A stretch of DNA of 64,000 bases. It comes from an uncultured Cellvibrio sp. (GTDB lineage: Bacteria > Pseudomonadota > Gammaproteobacteria > Pseudomonadales > Cellvibrionaceae). A program made the translations under genes and the position numbers. The notes beneath the pieces were generated by a model. That model did no database searches. It saw only the letters and a list, made by a program, of their open reading frames with translations, and had not been told where the DNA came from. The stretch lies in NCBI GenBank assembly GCA_937958105.1, contig CALFXJ010000006.1, forward strand, positions 248,001-312,000, in the 5' to 3' direction. Shown here piece after piece: positions 52,025-61,762 of the stretch; the stretch's first letter is position 1; each line of letters begins with the position of its first letter.

Positions 52025-54997
52025 TTACTCCTGATGCTCAGGGGCATCCGGTGCGGGTGCTGCCCGTTTCGCCAGGCGCGGATCATTTGATGGTCTGGCC
52101 AGTGGACGCGGGTTGTGTTCAACATTGGCTGGCACACTCGTGTCCAGAGCTCGCGGCTGCACTCGCGTTAATGTTTCAGTCACGATATGCACAGCAACTG
52201 GCTTGGGAGCACGACGAGGATCATTGCTCGCGCGGACAACCTCGGTGGAAGAGGGAGAGCTCACATCAGGCTGGCTAGCTGCTGTTTCTTCGGTCGCGGT
52301 TTCTGCATTCGTCGCTGCAACGATTTCATCTGCAGCTGGTGTTGCAGCCGGTTGGGTTTGCTCCTGCTCAATTGCTGCCTGGGCTTGTTCCGGTTCTGCT
52401 GCAACGTCGGGTGTCGCTGATGCCATGCTTGGTGCTGCTTCCTGAATTGATTCCTCCTGCTGGGGCAGAGGTGCTTCAAAAACCTGCGATACAGGAGGTG
52501 CTTCTACAGCAGGGTTCTCTTCAGCGGCAGCTGGTGCGTCAGCGGCTGGTTTTATTTCCTGGTCAATAACAAATGATTGCGCGGAGGCTGTTACAGCTTC
52601 AGCCGACTCTTCGTCCTGCTCTTTGCCAAAGGCTTCTTCAAAAGCAGCAGTCTGGGCGGCAATTGCAGCAGACACCTGTACATTCAGATGCTTATCTTCA
52701 GTAGCTGCTGCTTCTACAGCAGGTGCTGGTTCAATGGCAGGAGCTGTGGGCTCGGCAGTTGAGCTGGCGTTGGTTGAGCCTGAATCATTTGCGATGGATT
52801 CGGTGGTTTCCGCTGTATTCTCTTCCACCGCCTCACGGCGTCCACGACGGCGCTGCTGAGAGCGTGCGCGACGACCTGCAGGGCGTTTGGATGGACGTTC
52901 ATCTCCATCCTGCTCCGCTTCAGGTGAATCCGCTTTGGATTCCGCTGCAGCCTCTGCAACAGCATTGGCAGATTGATTTCTCCGCGCATTATCGCGGTCG
53001 TCGCGGTTCCGGTTGCCCCGCTGGTTGCGACCCTCATTGGAATCCCGGTCTTTTGCGGATTCGTTATTGTCACGGCTTTGCTGGCGGTTATCGCGGCGGT
53101 CATTGTCGCGGTTGCGTTCGTTTGATGAACGATTCTCCTGAACCTGGGGCTCGTTTGTCTCACGAGGCTCACGATTATCCCGGATTTCACGATCATCCTT
53201 CCGGTCTTTGTCGCGGCGGTTGCGGTCGCGGCGGTTGCGGGATTGAGGCTGGTTCCGACCACGGCCCTGGCGATTACGGTCACGCTTATGACCCTTGCTG
53301 TCGCGGCTGGATTTTTCGCTGCTGAACAGACCCATTAAGAGACTGATAAAGCGCGCAATTACACCAGGTTTTTTAACGGGTTCCGGAGCAGGTTGTGACG
53401 GTGCAGTGACTTGCACAGCAGGTCGGCTGACCGGCAGCGCCTTCACGCTCATGTCTTCATCTTCTTCTTTGTTCTCATCGCCGGTTGGCATGATCTTGTA
53501 GCTGGTTTCCAGCGTACCGTCATCATCGTCACGCAGGCGCTGCACCTCAAAGTGAGGTGTCATCATGTCCGCGCTGGGAACAATGACTACTCGCGTATTG
53601 TTGCGCGATTCGATATTCGAGATGGTTTTACGTTTTTCATTAAGGAGATAAGTGGCAACTGAGACAGGAGCAATTGCCCGAATTTCAGCGCTGCGCTCTT
53701 TTTGTGCTTCTTCCTCAACCAGCCGCAGAATGGCCAGTGCCAGAGAGCGGGTGCCCCTGATGGTGCCCTGACCATTACAGCGCGGGCAGACTTTGGAATG
53801 CACTTCCCCTAATGACGGGCGCAGACGCTGGCGGGACATCTCGAGCAGGCCAAACCGGGAGATGCGTCCGATTTGAACCCGTGCCCGGTCCATCATCAAG
53901 GCATCGCGCATGCGGTTTTCCACTTCGCGTTGATTGCGTACCGGCTGCATGTCGATGAAGTCGATAACAACCAGGCCGCCCATGTCACGCAAACGCAGCT
54001 GGCGTGCGATCTCATCCGCTGCTTCCAGGTTAGTTTGCAGGGCAGTTTCTTCAATATCACCACCTTTAGTAGCGCGGGATGAGTTGATGTCGATAGAAAC
54101 CAGAGCTTCGGTAACATCGATCACGATGGCACCGCCGGAAGGTAATTTAACCTCCCGCTGGAATGCGGTTTCGATCTGGCTTTCAATCTGGTAGCGATTG
54201 AAGAGCGGGATATCATCCTGATACAGCTTTACTTTGCTGCGGTAGTTGGGCATGACTTGCTGAATGAACGCAGAAGCCAATTCATAAGCTTCTTTGTTAT
54301 CAACAATGACTTCGCCCACATCTTGCCGCAGGTAGTCGCGGATAGCGCGAATAATTACGTTGCTTTCCTGGAACAGGAAGGTAGGCGCGGGGGACTTTTT
54401 GGCTTCGCTGTCGATTGAGCTCCACAGCTGCAGGAGGTAGTTCAGGTCCCACTGCAGTTCTTCAGCGCTGCGTCCGACACCGGCGGTGCGGATAATAACG
54501 CCCATTCCGGGGGGGACTTCAATGGAGCCGAGAGCGTCTTTGAGTTCAGCCCGATCCTCTCCCTCAATACGGCGGGAGATGCCACCGGCCCGCGGGTTAT
54601 TCGGCATCAGAACAAGATATCGACCAGCCAGGCTGATAAAGGTAGTCAGTGCAGCCCCTTTGTTGCCGCGCTCTTCTTTATCAATCTGTACGATGACCTC
54701 TGTGCCTTCTTTGAGCACGTCCTTAATTTTGACGCGGCCGTCGAGGTCACCGGGGTTTTTCGTGAAGTATTCGCGGGATATTTCTTTGAGGGGAAGGAAG
54801 CCATGACGCTCTGCGCCGTAGTCAACAAATGCTGCTTCTAAACTGGGTTCAACCCGCGTGATGCGGCCTTTATAGATGTTGGATTTCTTTTGTTCGCGAT
54901 TGCGATTTTCAATATCGAGATCGTAAAGCCATTGGCCATCAACCAAGGCTACGCGCAACTCTTCGGGCTGAGTTGCGTTGATGAGCATTCTTTTCAT
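52025..54997 (-). CDS. rne: Ribonuclease E
   Basis: Essential endoribonuclease and scaffold of the RNA degradosome. The 990-residue protein has the S1 domain (about 36-120), catalytic Asp303 (SIDINS) and Asp346 (VIDFID) at the same positions as in E. coli, and the zinc-link Cys404 and Cys407 (CPRCNGQG). Residues about 530-700 are an arginine-, asparagine- and aspartate-rich stretch likely to bind RNA, and the rest is Ala/Glu/Pro-rich and disordered, the usual scaffold half. The C-terminus (RPSNDPRLAKRAA) is of the pseudomonad style. A 780-bp upstream region suggests a long 5' leader; rne mRNA autoregulation through its leader is known in E. coli. Confidence 0.96.
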   Translation of the reverse strand: MKRMLINATQPEELRVALVDGQWLYDLDIENRNREQKKSNIYKGRITRVEPSLEAAFVDYGAERHGFLPLKEISREYFTKNPGDLDGRVKIKDVLKEGTEVIVQIDKEERGNKGAALTTFISLAGRYLVLMPNNPRAGGISRRIEGEDRAELKDALGSIEVPPGMGVIIRTAGVGRSAEELQWDLNYLLQLWSSIDSEAKKSPAPTFLFQESNVIIRAIRDYLRQDVGEVIVDNKEAYELASAFIQQVMPNYRSKVKLYQDDIPLFNRYQIESQIETAFQREVKLPSGGAIVIDVTEALVSIDINSSRATKGGDIEETALQTNLEAADEIARQLRLRDMGGLVVIDFIDMQPVRNQREVENRMRDALMMDRARVQIGRISRFGLLEMSRQRLRPSLGEVHSKVCPRCNGQGTIRGTRSLALAILRLVEEEAQKERSAEIRAIAPVSVATYLLNEKRKTISNIESRNNTRVVIVPSADMMTPHFEVQRLRDDDDGTLETSYKIMPTGDENKEEDEDMSVKALPVSRPAVQVTAPSQPAPEPVKKPGVIARFISLLMGLFSSEKSSRDSKGHKRDRNRQGRGRNQPQSRNRRDRNRRDKDRKDDREIRDNREPRETNEPQVQENRSSNERNRDNDRRDNRQQSRDNNESAKDRDSNEGRNQRGNRNRDDRDNARRNQSANAVAEAAAESKADSPEAEQDGDERPSKRPAGRRARSQQRRRGRREAVEENTAETTESIANDSGSTNASSTAEPTAPAIEPAPAVEAAATEDKHLNVQVSAAIAAQTAAFEEAFGKEQDEESAEAVTASAQSFVIDQEIKPAADAPAAAEENPAVEAPPVSQVFEAPLPQQEESIQEAAPSMASATPDVAAEPEQAQAAIEQEQTQPAATPAADEIVAATNAETATEETAASQPDVSSPSSTEVVRASNDPRRAPKPVAVHIVTETLTRVQPRALDTSVPANVEHNPRPLARPSNDPRLAKRAAPAPDAPEHQE

Positions 54998-55779
54998 GTG
55001 TTACCTGTTAGTTCGAGCGCTGTTGGCAACGAATAACTAGGGTTAACACGCAGGTGTTTTGTACAACCGTGTAGACTGCCGCGCTACATAAAGCTCGCGA
55101 CAGCGGTTGGTGGGTAGATGCTGGTCAGTTTGGACTTTGTCATGGGCAATTGGCTCGTGACGGATAACATTCCTGCGCTGATAGATAGTTCTCTTCCCAT
55201 TTAACTCAAATATAGACTGCTTAATATCAGTCCCCTCAGTACTGCTGGTTGCTGTAAAACGTGCAACTGGTTCAGGATCGTGATCGCAAGTGCGCAGCGT
55301 TTTGGCTGGCTGATATGACCTCGCGGGTTCTATCATCTCCGGGCTGGTTTACACGGCACGGTGTTCTTGTCAGGGTGGATCACATCCAGAATCTTGGTCT
55401 GGCAATACGTAGAATCAGAGTCTACAAAACACTCAAGTATTAACAAAAGCTATTGCGTATTAAAGCGCGATTGTTCCAGTGTATTCGCGCAACAGAGCGT
55501 TGCGAAAATACCGTCTTGTTTGTTTCTGGAGTATTAGACCCGAGCGTTTCCTGTCGGTTGCCTCAAGGGTCAAAGCCTCCTTTCGCCGTCAGCGGTATTT
55601 CCTAACTGATACGCCTTTTCATGCGTTATCCGGAAACCAGCCTGTCTCGACGCCGCCGAATATATCAGTATTCACGGCTACCTTCAATGAACCGGTGCAC
55701 TTGACGGCTGCTGAGTCGGTATAGGAAGTTCTGCGCGCTCTACATGTGGGTTTTGTCTTGTTTGAGGTATCATCGCGCC
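54998..55779. other. Divergent leader region between rne and rluC
   Basis: About 780 bp without a supported gene. It should contain the rne leader on one strand and the rluC promoter on the other. No hairpin or promoter stood out on reading. rne and rluC are also divergent neighbours in E. coli. Confidence 0.55.
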
Positions 55780-56787
55780 ATGAAAAAAGACTCCCTCCCT
55801 AAAGCCTCTCGTGATGATGCGGTGGTTAATCCTGTTCAGCCTGTTCAGTTTGTCGAGATCGATGCAGATCTTGCCGGGCAGCGTATTGACAATTTCCTGA
55901 TGGCTCGCCTGAAAGGGGTCCCTAAATCACGGGTATACAACATCCTCCGCAAGGGCGAGGTGCGTATTAATAAAGCCCGGTGCAAGCCGGATTACAAACT
56001 GCTGGCTGGCGATGTGGTTCGGATTCCGCCAGTCCGTATCACCGAGAAAGAGACTGGAGCCCGGCCCAGTAACGTCTTGGTAAAGAGGTTGGAAAACGCC
56101 ATCCTGTTTGAAAATGATGGGTTGCTGGTACTCAACAAGCCGCCTGGCCTTGCGGTGCATGGGGGAAGCGGTGTAACCCTTGGCCTGATAGAAGTGCTGC
56201 GTCAAATGCGACCTGAGGCACGCTACCTGGAGCTGGTTCATCGGCTGGATAGAGATACCTCAGGTTGTATCATGATCGCGAAAAAACGGAGCATGCTACG
56301 GCATCTCCAGGCTGCTCTGCGCGACAAGGGTCGGAGTGGTGTGCGCAAGGTTTATCAGGCTTTGGTGGCAGGGGCTTGGCCTCCTGCTTGTCGTCGCGTT
56401 GATGCGCCGCTGTTGAAGAGTGAAGTAGGTGAGGGGGAGCGGATCGTTAAAGTGAACCCGGCCGGTAAGCCAAGCCTTACCGAGTTCTCTGTATTGGCCA
56501 ATTATGAAGGTTTTACTCTGGTTGAGGCTCGTCCGATTACGGGGCGCACCCATCAGATACGTGTCCATGCGCAGCATATGGGGCATAGCCTGGTGGGGGA
56601 CGAGAAATACGGCCACGACGAAATCAACGAGAAGATGCGCCAGTTAGGTGTGAGGCGCCTGTTCCTGCATGCAGCAGAGCTGGGTTTTTATCTGCCGGAT
56701 CAGCAGCAACTGACCATTGTCCGGGCTCCTTTAAGTCCGGACCTGGCGGAGCCGCTGTCCAGGCTGCCACTTAAGATGAAAGAATGA
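55780..56787 (+). CDS. rluC: 23S rRNA pseudouridine(955/2504/2580) synthase RluC
   Basis: Makes pseudouridines at 955, 2504 and 2580 in 23S rRNA. The 335-residue protein has an N-terminal S4 domain (about 30-85: QRIDNFLMARLKGVPKSRVYNILRKGEVRIN) and the RluA-type catalytic domain with nucleophile Asp157 in HRLDRDTSG. ATG 55780 (MKKDSLPK) is used; a frame from 55744 adds 12 unrelated residues. It is followed by a HAD phosphatase 18 bp on, likely cotranscribed. Confidence 0.95.
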   Translation: MKKDSLPKASRDDAVVNPVQPVQFVEIDADLAGQRIDNFLMARLKGVPKSRVYNILRKGEVRINKARCKPDYKLLAGDVVRIPPVRITEKETGARPSNVLVKRLENAILFENDGLLVLNKPPGLAVHGGSGVTLGLIEVLRQMRPEARYLELVHRLDRDTSGCIMIAKKRSMLRHLQAALRDKGRSGVRKVYQALVAGAWPPACRRVDAPLLKSEVGEGERIVKVNPAGKPSLTEFSVLANYEGFTLVEARPITGRTHQIRVHAQHMGHSLVGDEKYGHDEINEKMRQLGVRRLFLHAAELGFYLPDQQQLTIVRAPLSPDLAEPLSRLPLKMKE

Positions 56788-56805
56788 CATCCAGGAGATA
56801 TAGCG

Positions 56806-57450
56806 TTGTTATTAATATTTGACTGGGATGGAACCTTGAGTGACTCCACGGGAAAGATTACACAGGCCATGCAAATGGCTGCTGATGATATGGGGTGGGA
56901 GGTGCCGGAAGCCCGGGCTGTCCACGACATTATAGGATTGGGGTTGCCAGAGGCTATTGCTCAGCTGTTTCCCCTGAAGGATGAGGTTGAGCGCCAAGGG
57001 GTGCGGGAACGGTATGCGCTTCATTATATAGCGCTGGATCAGCAGGCGCCTTCCTTATTATTTCCGGCAGTTCAGGAGACGCTGGAGCATCTGCGCTCCG
57101 AGGGGCATCAGCTCACTATCGCAACAGGCAAAAGTCGCCGGGGGCTGGACCGCGTGCTGGCGGGGTTGGGTATGTCCTCGTTTTTCCATTCAACCCGGTG
57201 TGCTGATGAAACTGCATCCAAACCGCACCCGCTGATGCTGGAGCAGTTGCTGGAGGAGTTCGCCGTTCCTTCTGCGGAGGCGGTAATGATTGGTGATACG
57301 GAATATGACATGGCTATGGCGCGCACTATCAACATGCCGCGTATCGCTGTAAGTTACGGGGCTCACCACGTGGAGCGGCTGCACCCCTATGAGCCGGAGC
57401 TGTGCATGGACCGGTTTGATGAGCTGCTCAGCTGGAAGCGTTTTGCTTAG
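56806..57450 (+). CDS. HAD-superfamily phosphatase
   Basis: A 214-residue HAD-IA hydrolase similar to phosphoglycolate and other small-molecule phosphatases. The nucleophile is Asp6 with acid Asp8 in LLIFDWDGTLSD; ATGKSRRGLDRVL and MIGDTEYDMAMAR complete the site. The start is TTG 56806, which lies 8 bases after AGGAG; no ATG or GTG fits the family start. It sits behind rluC, the same pairing seen in pseudomonads, and its stop overlaps the convergent maf gene by 4 bp. Confidence 0.9.
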   Translation: MLLIFDWDGTLSDSTGKITQAMQMAADDMGWEVPEARAVHDIIGLGLPEAIAQLFPLKDEVERQGVRERYALHYIALDQQAPSLLFPAVQETLEHLRSEGHQLTIATGKSRRGLDRVLAGLGMSSFFHSTRCADETASKPHPLMLEQLLEEFAVPSAEAVMIGDTEYDMAMARTINMPRIAVSYGAHHVERLHPYEPELCMDRFDELLSWKRFA

Positions 57451-58031
57451 CTTTGCAGGATATCGACCCCTTCTTTATTCAGCATATCAATCAGAGCGAT
57501 CAGCGGGAGGCCGATCAGGGTATTGGGGTCCCGGCCTTCAAGTCGGTCAAACAGGCAGATGCCCAATCCTTCGGATTTGAAGCTGCCGGCACAGTTGTAG
57601 GGCTGTTCCCTGGTCAGATAGTTCTCTATTTGACCTTCAGTGAGTTGACGAAACACCACCTGGTAGATCTCGCAGCAGGTCTGGGAGGTTTGGGTGGCGC
57701 TGTTAAAGAGTGTCAGGCCGGTATAAAAGGTTACCTGTCTGCCGCTCGCCTGGCGTAGCTGGGCTTTGGCGTTGGCATGGTTGCCGGGTTTGCCCAGGAT
57801 CTGGTGATCGATGGCGGCCACCTGATCTGAGCCAATAATCAAGGCTGAAGGGTAGAGATGAGACAGGGCGGTAGCCTTGCGCAGCGAGAGTCTCTGAACC
57901 AGCTCGGCCGGGGGTTCGTTGATGGAGGGGGTTTCATCTATGTCGGGCGCGGCCCATTGGTAGTTGATCCCCAGTTTATCCAGCAGTTGACGACGGTATA
58001 TTGAGCTGGAAGCCAAGATAATATGTTGCAT
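57447..58031 (-). CDS. Maf-like nucleotide pyrophosphatase, YceF type
   Basis: A 194-residue house-cleaning enzyme that hydrolyses modified nucleotides; the YceF subtype prefers m7GTP. ILASSSIYRRQLLDKLG (substrate loop), PAELVQRLSLRKATAL, and IIGSDQVAAID are present. It is divergent from yceD-rpmF, as is usual for this cluster. Confidence 0.93.
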   Translation of the reverse strand: MQHIILASSSIYRRQLLDKLGINYQWAAPDIDETPSINEPPAELVQRLSLRKATALSHLYPSALIIGSDQVAAIDHQILGKPGNHANAKAQLRQASGRQVTFYTGLTLFNSATQTSQTCCEIYQVVFRQLTEGQIENYLTREQPYNCAGSFKSEGLGICLFDRLEGRDPNTLIGLPLIALIDMLNKEGVDILQS

Positions 58032-58107
58032 GAAGCCCCCTTAATCATAGATAAGGGGGGTATTCTAAGGTTCAGACACTAAATAGCGCTATTTCCGTAC
58101 ATTTTCT

Positions 58108-58136
58108 TTGACAGATTTAGAGCAGATCCCTATTAT
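58108..58136 (+). promoter_or_regulatory. Sigma-70 promoter for yceD-rpmF
   Basis: TTGACA (58108-58113), 17-base spacer, TATTAT (58131-58136). The predicted transcription start near 58143 is 2-4 bases before the yceD ATG. Confidence 0.65.
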
Positions 58137-58145
58137 TGCGCGCTT

Positions 58146-58682
58146 ATGTTTTCAGCCCCCTCACACAAACCCTTGCCTCGGCAGGGAGATCCGCGGAAGT
58201 TCGCCCAGCAGGGAATTTCTCTGGACGGCGTTATTCCTATAGTTGCTCTGCCGCGTTTGGCCGAGTCGCTTGAAGGAACCGAAGGCCAGGTGTTCGTAAA
58301 ACTGGATTTTGGTATCAGTGAGGAAGGTAAAAAGGTAGTGTCTGGTAAAGCGCACGCTGACCTGGTTCTGGTTTGCCAGCGTTGTCTGACTCCGGTCTCC
58401 AAGCCCGTAGAATGTGATATTTCTCTGGCGATAGTGTGGACTGAAGAAGAGGCTAAGGCGCTTCCCAAGCATCTGGATCCTTGGATTGTCGAGGAGATCA
58501 GTGCGGACTTCTTCGAAATGGTCGAAGAAGAGTTATTGTTAAGCCTTCCTCCCGTGGCTTACCACGAGGAGCAGTGTGTTGACCCCGAACTCTTCCAGAG
58601 TGGTGAGCCAGTGGTCGTAAAACACGAGAAGAAGAACCCGTTTCAAGTGCTGGAGCAATTAAAGAGCTCGCCGAAAAAATAG
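58146..58682 (+). CDS. yceD: YceD/DUF177 family protein
   Basis: A 178-residue protein of the DUF177 family, linked by position to large-ribosomal-subunit and fatty-acid genes and proposed to act in 23S rRNA metabolism. It contains the family's conserved CQRCLTPVSKPVECDI and ends NPFQVLEQLKSS. ATG 58146 is placed by family similarity (PRKFAQQG); no ribosome-binding site precedes it, and the promoter above implies an almost leaderless message. rpmF follows after 41 bp. Confidence 0.92.
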   Translation: MFSAPSHKPLPRQGDPRKFAQQGISLDGVIPIVALPRLAESLEGTEGQVFVKLDFGISEEGKKVVSGKAHADLVLVCQRCLTPVSKPVECDISLAIVWTEEEAKALPKHLDPWIVEEISADFFEMVEEELLLSLPPVAYHEEQCVDPELFQSGEPVVVKHEKKNPFQVLEQLKSSPKK

Positions 58683-58723
58683 AGGCGCCTCGGCTTCAGT
58701 GTATATGTCATCAGGAGATCATC

Positions 58724-58906
58724 ATGGCCGTACAGCAAAACAAAAAATCCCGTTCCAAGCGTGACATGCGTCGTTCACACGATGCTTTGACCGGACCTAC
58801 TTTGTCCGTAGATGCAACCAGCGGTGAAAAACACCTGCGTCATCACGTAACTGCAGACGGTTTCTACCGCGGCCGTAAAGTGATCGACAAAGGCGCTAAC
58901 GAGTAA
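58724..58906 (+). CDS. rpmF: 50S ribosomal protein L32
   Basis: A 60-residue ribosomal protein (MAVQQNKKSRSKRDMRRSHDAL), normal in length and with a typical basic N-terminus. AGGAG lies about 8 bases before the ATG. Its place between yceD and plsX is the universal arrangement linking ribosome and membrane-lipid synthesis. Confidence 0.97.
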   Translation: MAVQQNKKSRSKRDMRRSHDALTGPTLSVDATSGEKHLRHHVTADGFYRGRKVIDKGANE

Positions 58907-58933
58907 TTTGTCAGGCAACAAGACGATCTAACA

Positions 58934-59950
58934 TTGTCTGAAAAAATTCGTATAGCGGTTGACGCTATGAGCGGGGACTTAGGTCCCCGCGTTGTTATTG
59001 CAGCGGCTATTCATTTTGTCGCGACCTTCCCTGAAGTAGAGCTGTTGTTGGTCGGTGATCAGGATCAAATCCAGGCCTTACTTTCCTCAAATGCTATTCC
59101 TGCGCACCCAGCCATTCGTGTCCTGCACGCTCCAGATGTTGTTGCGATGCATGAAGACCCTCTGTCAGCCTTGCGCCACAAAAAAAACTCTTCAATGTGG
59201 CAGGCGTTATTGCTGGTTCAAAACGGTGCTGCCGATGCTTGTGTCAGTGCAGGTAATACGGGCGCTTTGATGGCGATCAGTAAGTATCTTTTGAAAACCT
59301 TTCCAGGTATTGATCGCCCAGCTATCTGTAAATCATTACCGGTGGAGCAGAGCAGCAGTTATATGCTGGATTTGGGAGCAAATCTCACCTGTACGGCAGA
59401 GCAGCTGCATCAATTCGCATTGATGGGGAGCGTGCTGGCTGCTTCTTCAGGAATCAGTGAGCCTACAGTTGCTTTGCTGAACGTAGGTGTGGAAGAAACC
59501 AAGGGAACAGAGGTCATCAGACGCTGCCATGAGTTGCTGTCCACCGATAAGCAGCTCAACTATGTGGGATTTATGGAAAGCGATGCTATATTTTTTGGGC
59601 GCGCCAACGTGATTGTGTGTGACGGCTTTGCAGGTAATGTGGCTCTAAAATCCAGCGAAGGAGTGGCGCGTTTGATCGCCCAGAAAATACAAAAAAGTTT
59701 CGCCCGCCGCTGGTATCTTGGATTGCTTGCAATATTCATGCGGCCACTTTTGCAGGAATGGCGGCGCGACTTGAATCCGGGAGCTTATAATGGTGCAAGT
59801 TTCTTAGGTTTGCAGAAGCCAGTGGTAAAAAGTCACGGCAGTGCCGATGAGCATGCATTTTATCAGGCATTAAGTGTTGCGATGGAACAGGTGGTGCAAA
59901 AGGTTCCGGCTCGTATTCAAGATGCGCTGAGTGCGGCATCTAAAGATTAA
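58934..59950 (+). CDS. plsX: Phosphate acyltransferase PlsX
   Basis: Makes acyl-phosphate from acyl-ACP, the first step of phospholipid synthesis with PlsY. The protein has 338 residues, with DAMSGDLGPRVVI at the start, GALMAISKYLLKTFPGIDRPA and the C-terminal GASFLGLQKPVVKSHGSAD. The start is TTG 58934, 28 bp after rpmF, because no ATG or GTG lies before DAMSGD. Start strength is weak, which may tune its level against L32. Confidence 0.93.
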   Translation: MSEKIRIAVDAMSGDLGPRVVIAAAIHFVATFPEVELLLVGDQDQIQALLSSNAIPAHPAIRVLHAPDVVAMHEDPLSALRHKKNSSMWQALLLVQNGAADACVSAGNTGALMAISKYLLKTFPGIDRPAICKSLPVEQSSSYMLDLGANLTCTAEQLHQFALMGSVLAASSGISEPTVALLNVGVEETKGTEVIRRCHELLSTDKQLNYVGFMESDAIFFGRANVIVCDGFAGNVALKSSEGVARLIAQKIQKSFARRWYLGLLAIFMRPLLQEWRRDLNPGAYNGASFLGLQKPVVKSHGSADEHAFYQALSVAMEQVVQKVPARIQDALSAASKD

Positions 59951-59995
59951 CCATAAAATATTTTTTATTTTTCAATCACAACAAGTGAAATCTTT

Positions 59996-60937
59996 ATGAC
60001 TCTATCTCATCTTGCTTTTGTTTTTCCTGGGCAGGGTTCCCAGAAGATCGGCCTGTTATCGGAATTGGCCAGTCAGCATGCTCTCGTCACAGAGACATTT
60101 TCAGAGGCTTCCTCTGTGCTGGGCTATGACATGTGGGACCTGGTGCAGAATGGTACTCAAGAAGATATCAATATGACGGAGCGCACCCAGCCATTGCTGC
60201 TGACCGCGAGTGTTGCGGTGTGGCGTGTATGGCAGCAACAAGGTGGAGCACAGCCTGCGTTCGTTGCAGGGCATAGTCTGGGTGAGTGGTCTGCTTTGGT
60301 TTGTGCCGGTGTGGTTGGGTTCGCCGATGCTGTAAAGCTGGTTCAACAGCGCGGAAAATTCATGCAGGAAGCTGTGCCTGCGGGACAGGGCGCCATGGCG
60401 GCAATCATCGGGCTCGACGATCAGCTTATTATTGAAGCCTGCAAAAAAGCAGAGCAGGGCGAAGTAGTTTCGGCAGTGAACTTCAACTCCCCGGGTCAGG
60501 TAGTTATCGCCGGTGCAGCCGCAGCAGTAGAGCGGGCCAGTGCATTGTGTAAAGAGGCTGGAGCAAAACGTGCGTTGCCTCTGCCGGTAAGCGCGCCTTT
60601 CCATACATCGCTTATGCAGCCTGCTGCAGAAAAACTGGCCGAACAGATTCACAGTACGTCCTTTTCGGCTCCGCGTATTCCTGTGGTTCATAATGTAACA
60701 GCGGAATCTGAAAGTGATCCGGAAAAAATCAAAGCGCTGATGATTGAACAGATTTTCAGTGCGGTGCGCTGGGTTGAGTGTGTCAATACATTATCGGCGC
60801 GTGGCGTGACTACAACAGTTGAGTGTGGTCCAGGAAAAGTTCTCTCGGGATTGAATAAAAGAATTAATAAGGACCTGAATACCCTCTCCATCGAAACTCC
60901 GGACGAACTCTCGAGTGCGTTGGAAACTTTAAATTAA
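59996..60937 (+). CDS. fabD: Malonyl-CoA:ACP transacylase
   Basis: Transfers malonyl from CoA to ACP in fatty-acid synthesis. The 313-residue protein carries the nucleophile Ser94 in GHSLGEWSALV, FVFPGQGSQ at the start, and the histidine in PVSAPFHTSLM. The stop overlaps an in-frame ATG of the next gene by 1 base. Confidence 0.97.
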   Translation: MTLSHLAFVFPGQGSQKIGLLSELASQHALVTETFSEASSVLGYDMWDLVQNGTQEDINMTERTQPLLLTASVAVWRVWQQQGGAQPAFVAGHSLGEWSALVCAGVVGFADAVKLVQQRGKFMQEAVPAGQGAMAAIIGLDDQLIIEACKKAEQGEVVSAVNFNSPGQVVIAGAAAAVERASALCKEAGAKRALPLPVSAPFHTSLMQPAAEKLAEQIHSTSFSAPRIPVVHNVTAESESDPEKIKALMIEQIFSAVRWVECVNTLSARGVTTTVECGPGKVLSGLNKRINKDLNTLSIETPDELSSALETLN

Positions 60938-60948
60938 TGGTGAAGACG

Positions 60949-61695
60949 ATGATAAATTTAAACGATAAGGTTGCTCTGGTTACTGGTGCCAGTCGTGGTA
61001 TCGGTGCTGCAATTGCAGAACAGCTGGGCGCTGCAGGTGCGACTGTTATTGGTACAGCAACGAGTGAATCCGGTGCAGAAAAAATATCTGCGCGGTTAAA
61101 GGAGCTGGGTATCAAGGGGACCGGAAAGGTACTGAATGTGACCGACGCTGATTCGGTGGCCGAATTGTTGAAAAGTGTTCAAGAAGAATTCGGGACGCCT
61201 GCTATTCTCGTCAATAATGCGGGCATCACCAAAGATAACCTGTTGATGCGGATGAGTGACGACGAGTGGTTCGATGTTATTAATACAAACCTCAGCTCAA
61301 TCTTCCGTTTAAGTAAAGCAGTGCTGCGCGGGATGATGAAGGCTCGCTGGGGTCGGATTATCAACATCAGCTCGGTAGTGGGTTCAATGGGTAATGCCGG
61401 TCAGTCGAATTATGCAGCGACTAAAGCCGGTGTATCAGGTTTTGCACGCTCTCTGGCTGCAGAAGTAGGCTCACGCGGTATCACGGTGAATACGGTTGCA
61501 CCGGGTTTTATTGACACAGATATGACCAGAGGCCTGCCCGAGGAACAAAAAGCCGGATTGTTGTCCAACATCCCATTGGGGCGCCTGGGTAAACCCGAAG
61601 AAATTGCTGCAGTTGTGGTTTTTTTGGCCAGCGATGCGGCCGCCTATGTCAGTGGTGAGACTATTCACGTCAACGGCGGCCTTTACATGAACTGA
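60949..61695 (+). CDS. fabG: 3-oxoacyl-ACP reductase
   Basis: NADPH-dependent reductase of the fatty-acid elongation cycle. The 248-residue short-chain dehydrogenase has TGASRGIG at 12-19, NNAG at 89-92 and the catalytic Ser142, Tyr155 and Lys159. ATG 60949 is used, with GAAG just upstream; an ATG at 60937 overlaps the fabD stop but adds only four residues. Confidence 0.97.
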   Translation: MINLNDKVALVTGASRGIGAAIAEQLGAAGATVIGTATSESGAEKISARLKELGIKGTGKVLNVTDADSVAELLKSVQEEFGTPAILVNNAGITKDNLLMRMSDDEWFDVINTNLSSIFRLSKAVLRGMMKARWGRIINISSVVGSMGNAGQSNYAATKAGVSGFARSLAAEVGSRGITVNTVAPGFIDTDMTRGLPEEQKAGLLSNIPLGRLGKPEEIAAVVVFLASDAAAYVSGETIHVNGGLYMN

Positions 61696-61762
61696 TAAAG
61701 GGATTTAAGTCTTTGTTTTTAATGAGAATTCATTAAAAAAACGAAGATTTTCGGCAGGATGC

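Noticed and set aside
52714..53283. Open frames of about 190-200 codons on the strands opposite or alongside the rne tail
   Set aside because: They are shadows of the low-complexity Arg/Asn/Asp-rich and Ala/Pro-rich part of RNase E; their composition follows the repeats and there is no start signal or family match.
55479..55724. 81-codon frame upstream of rluC
   Set aside because: No start signal or recognisable sequence; probably chance in the rne-rluC intergenic region.
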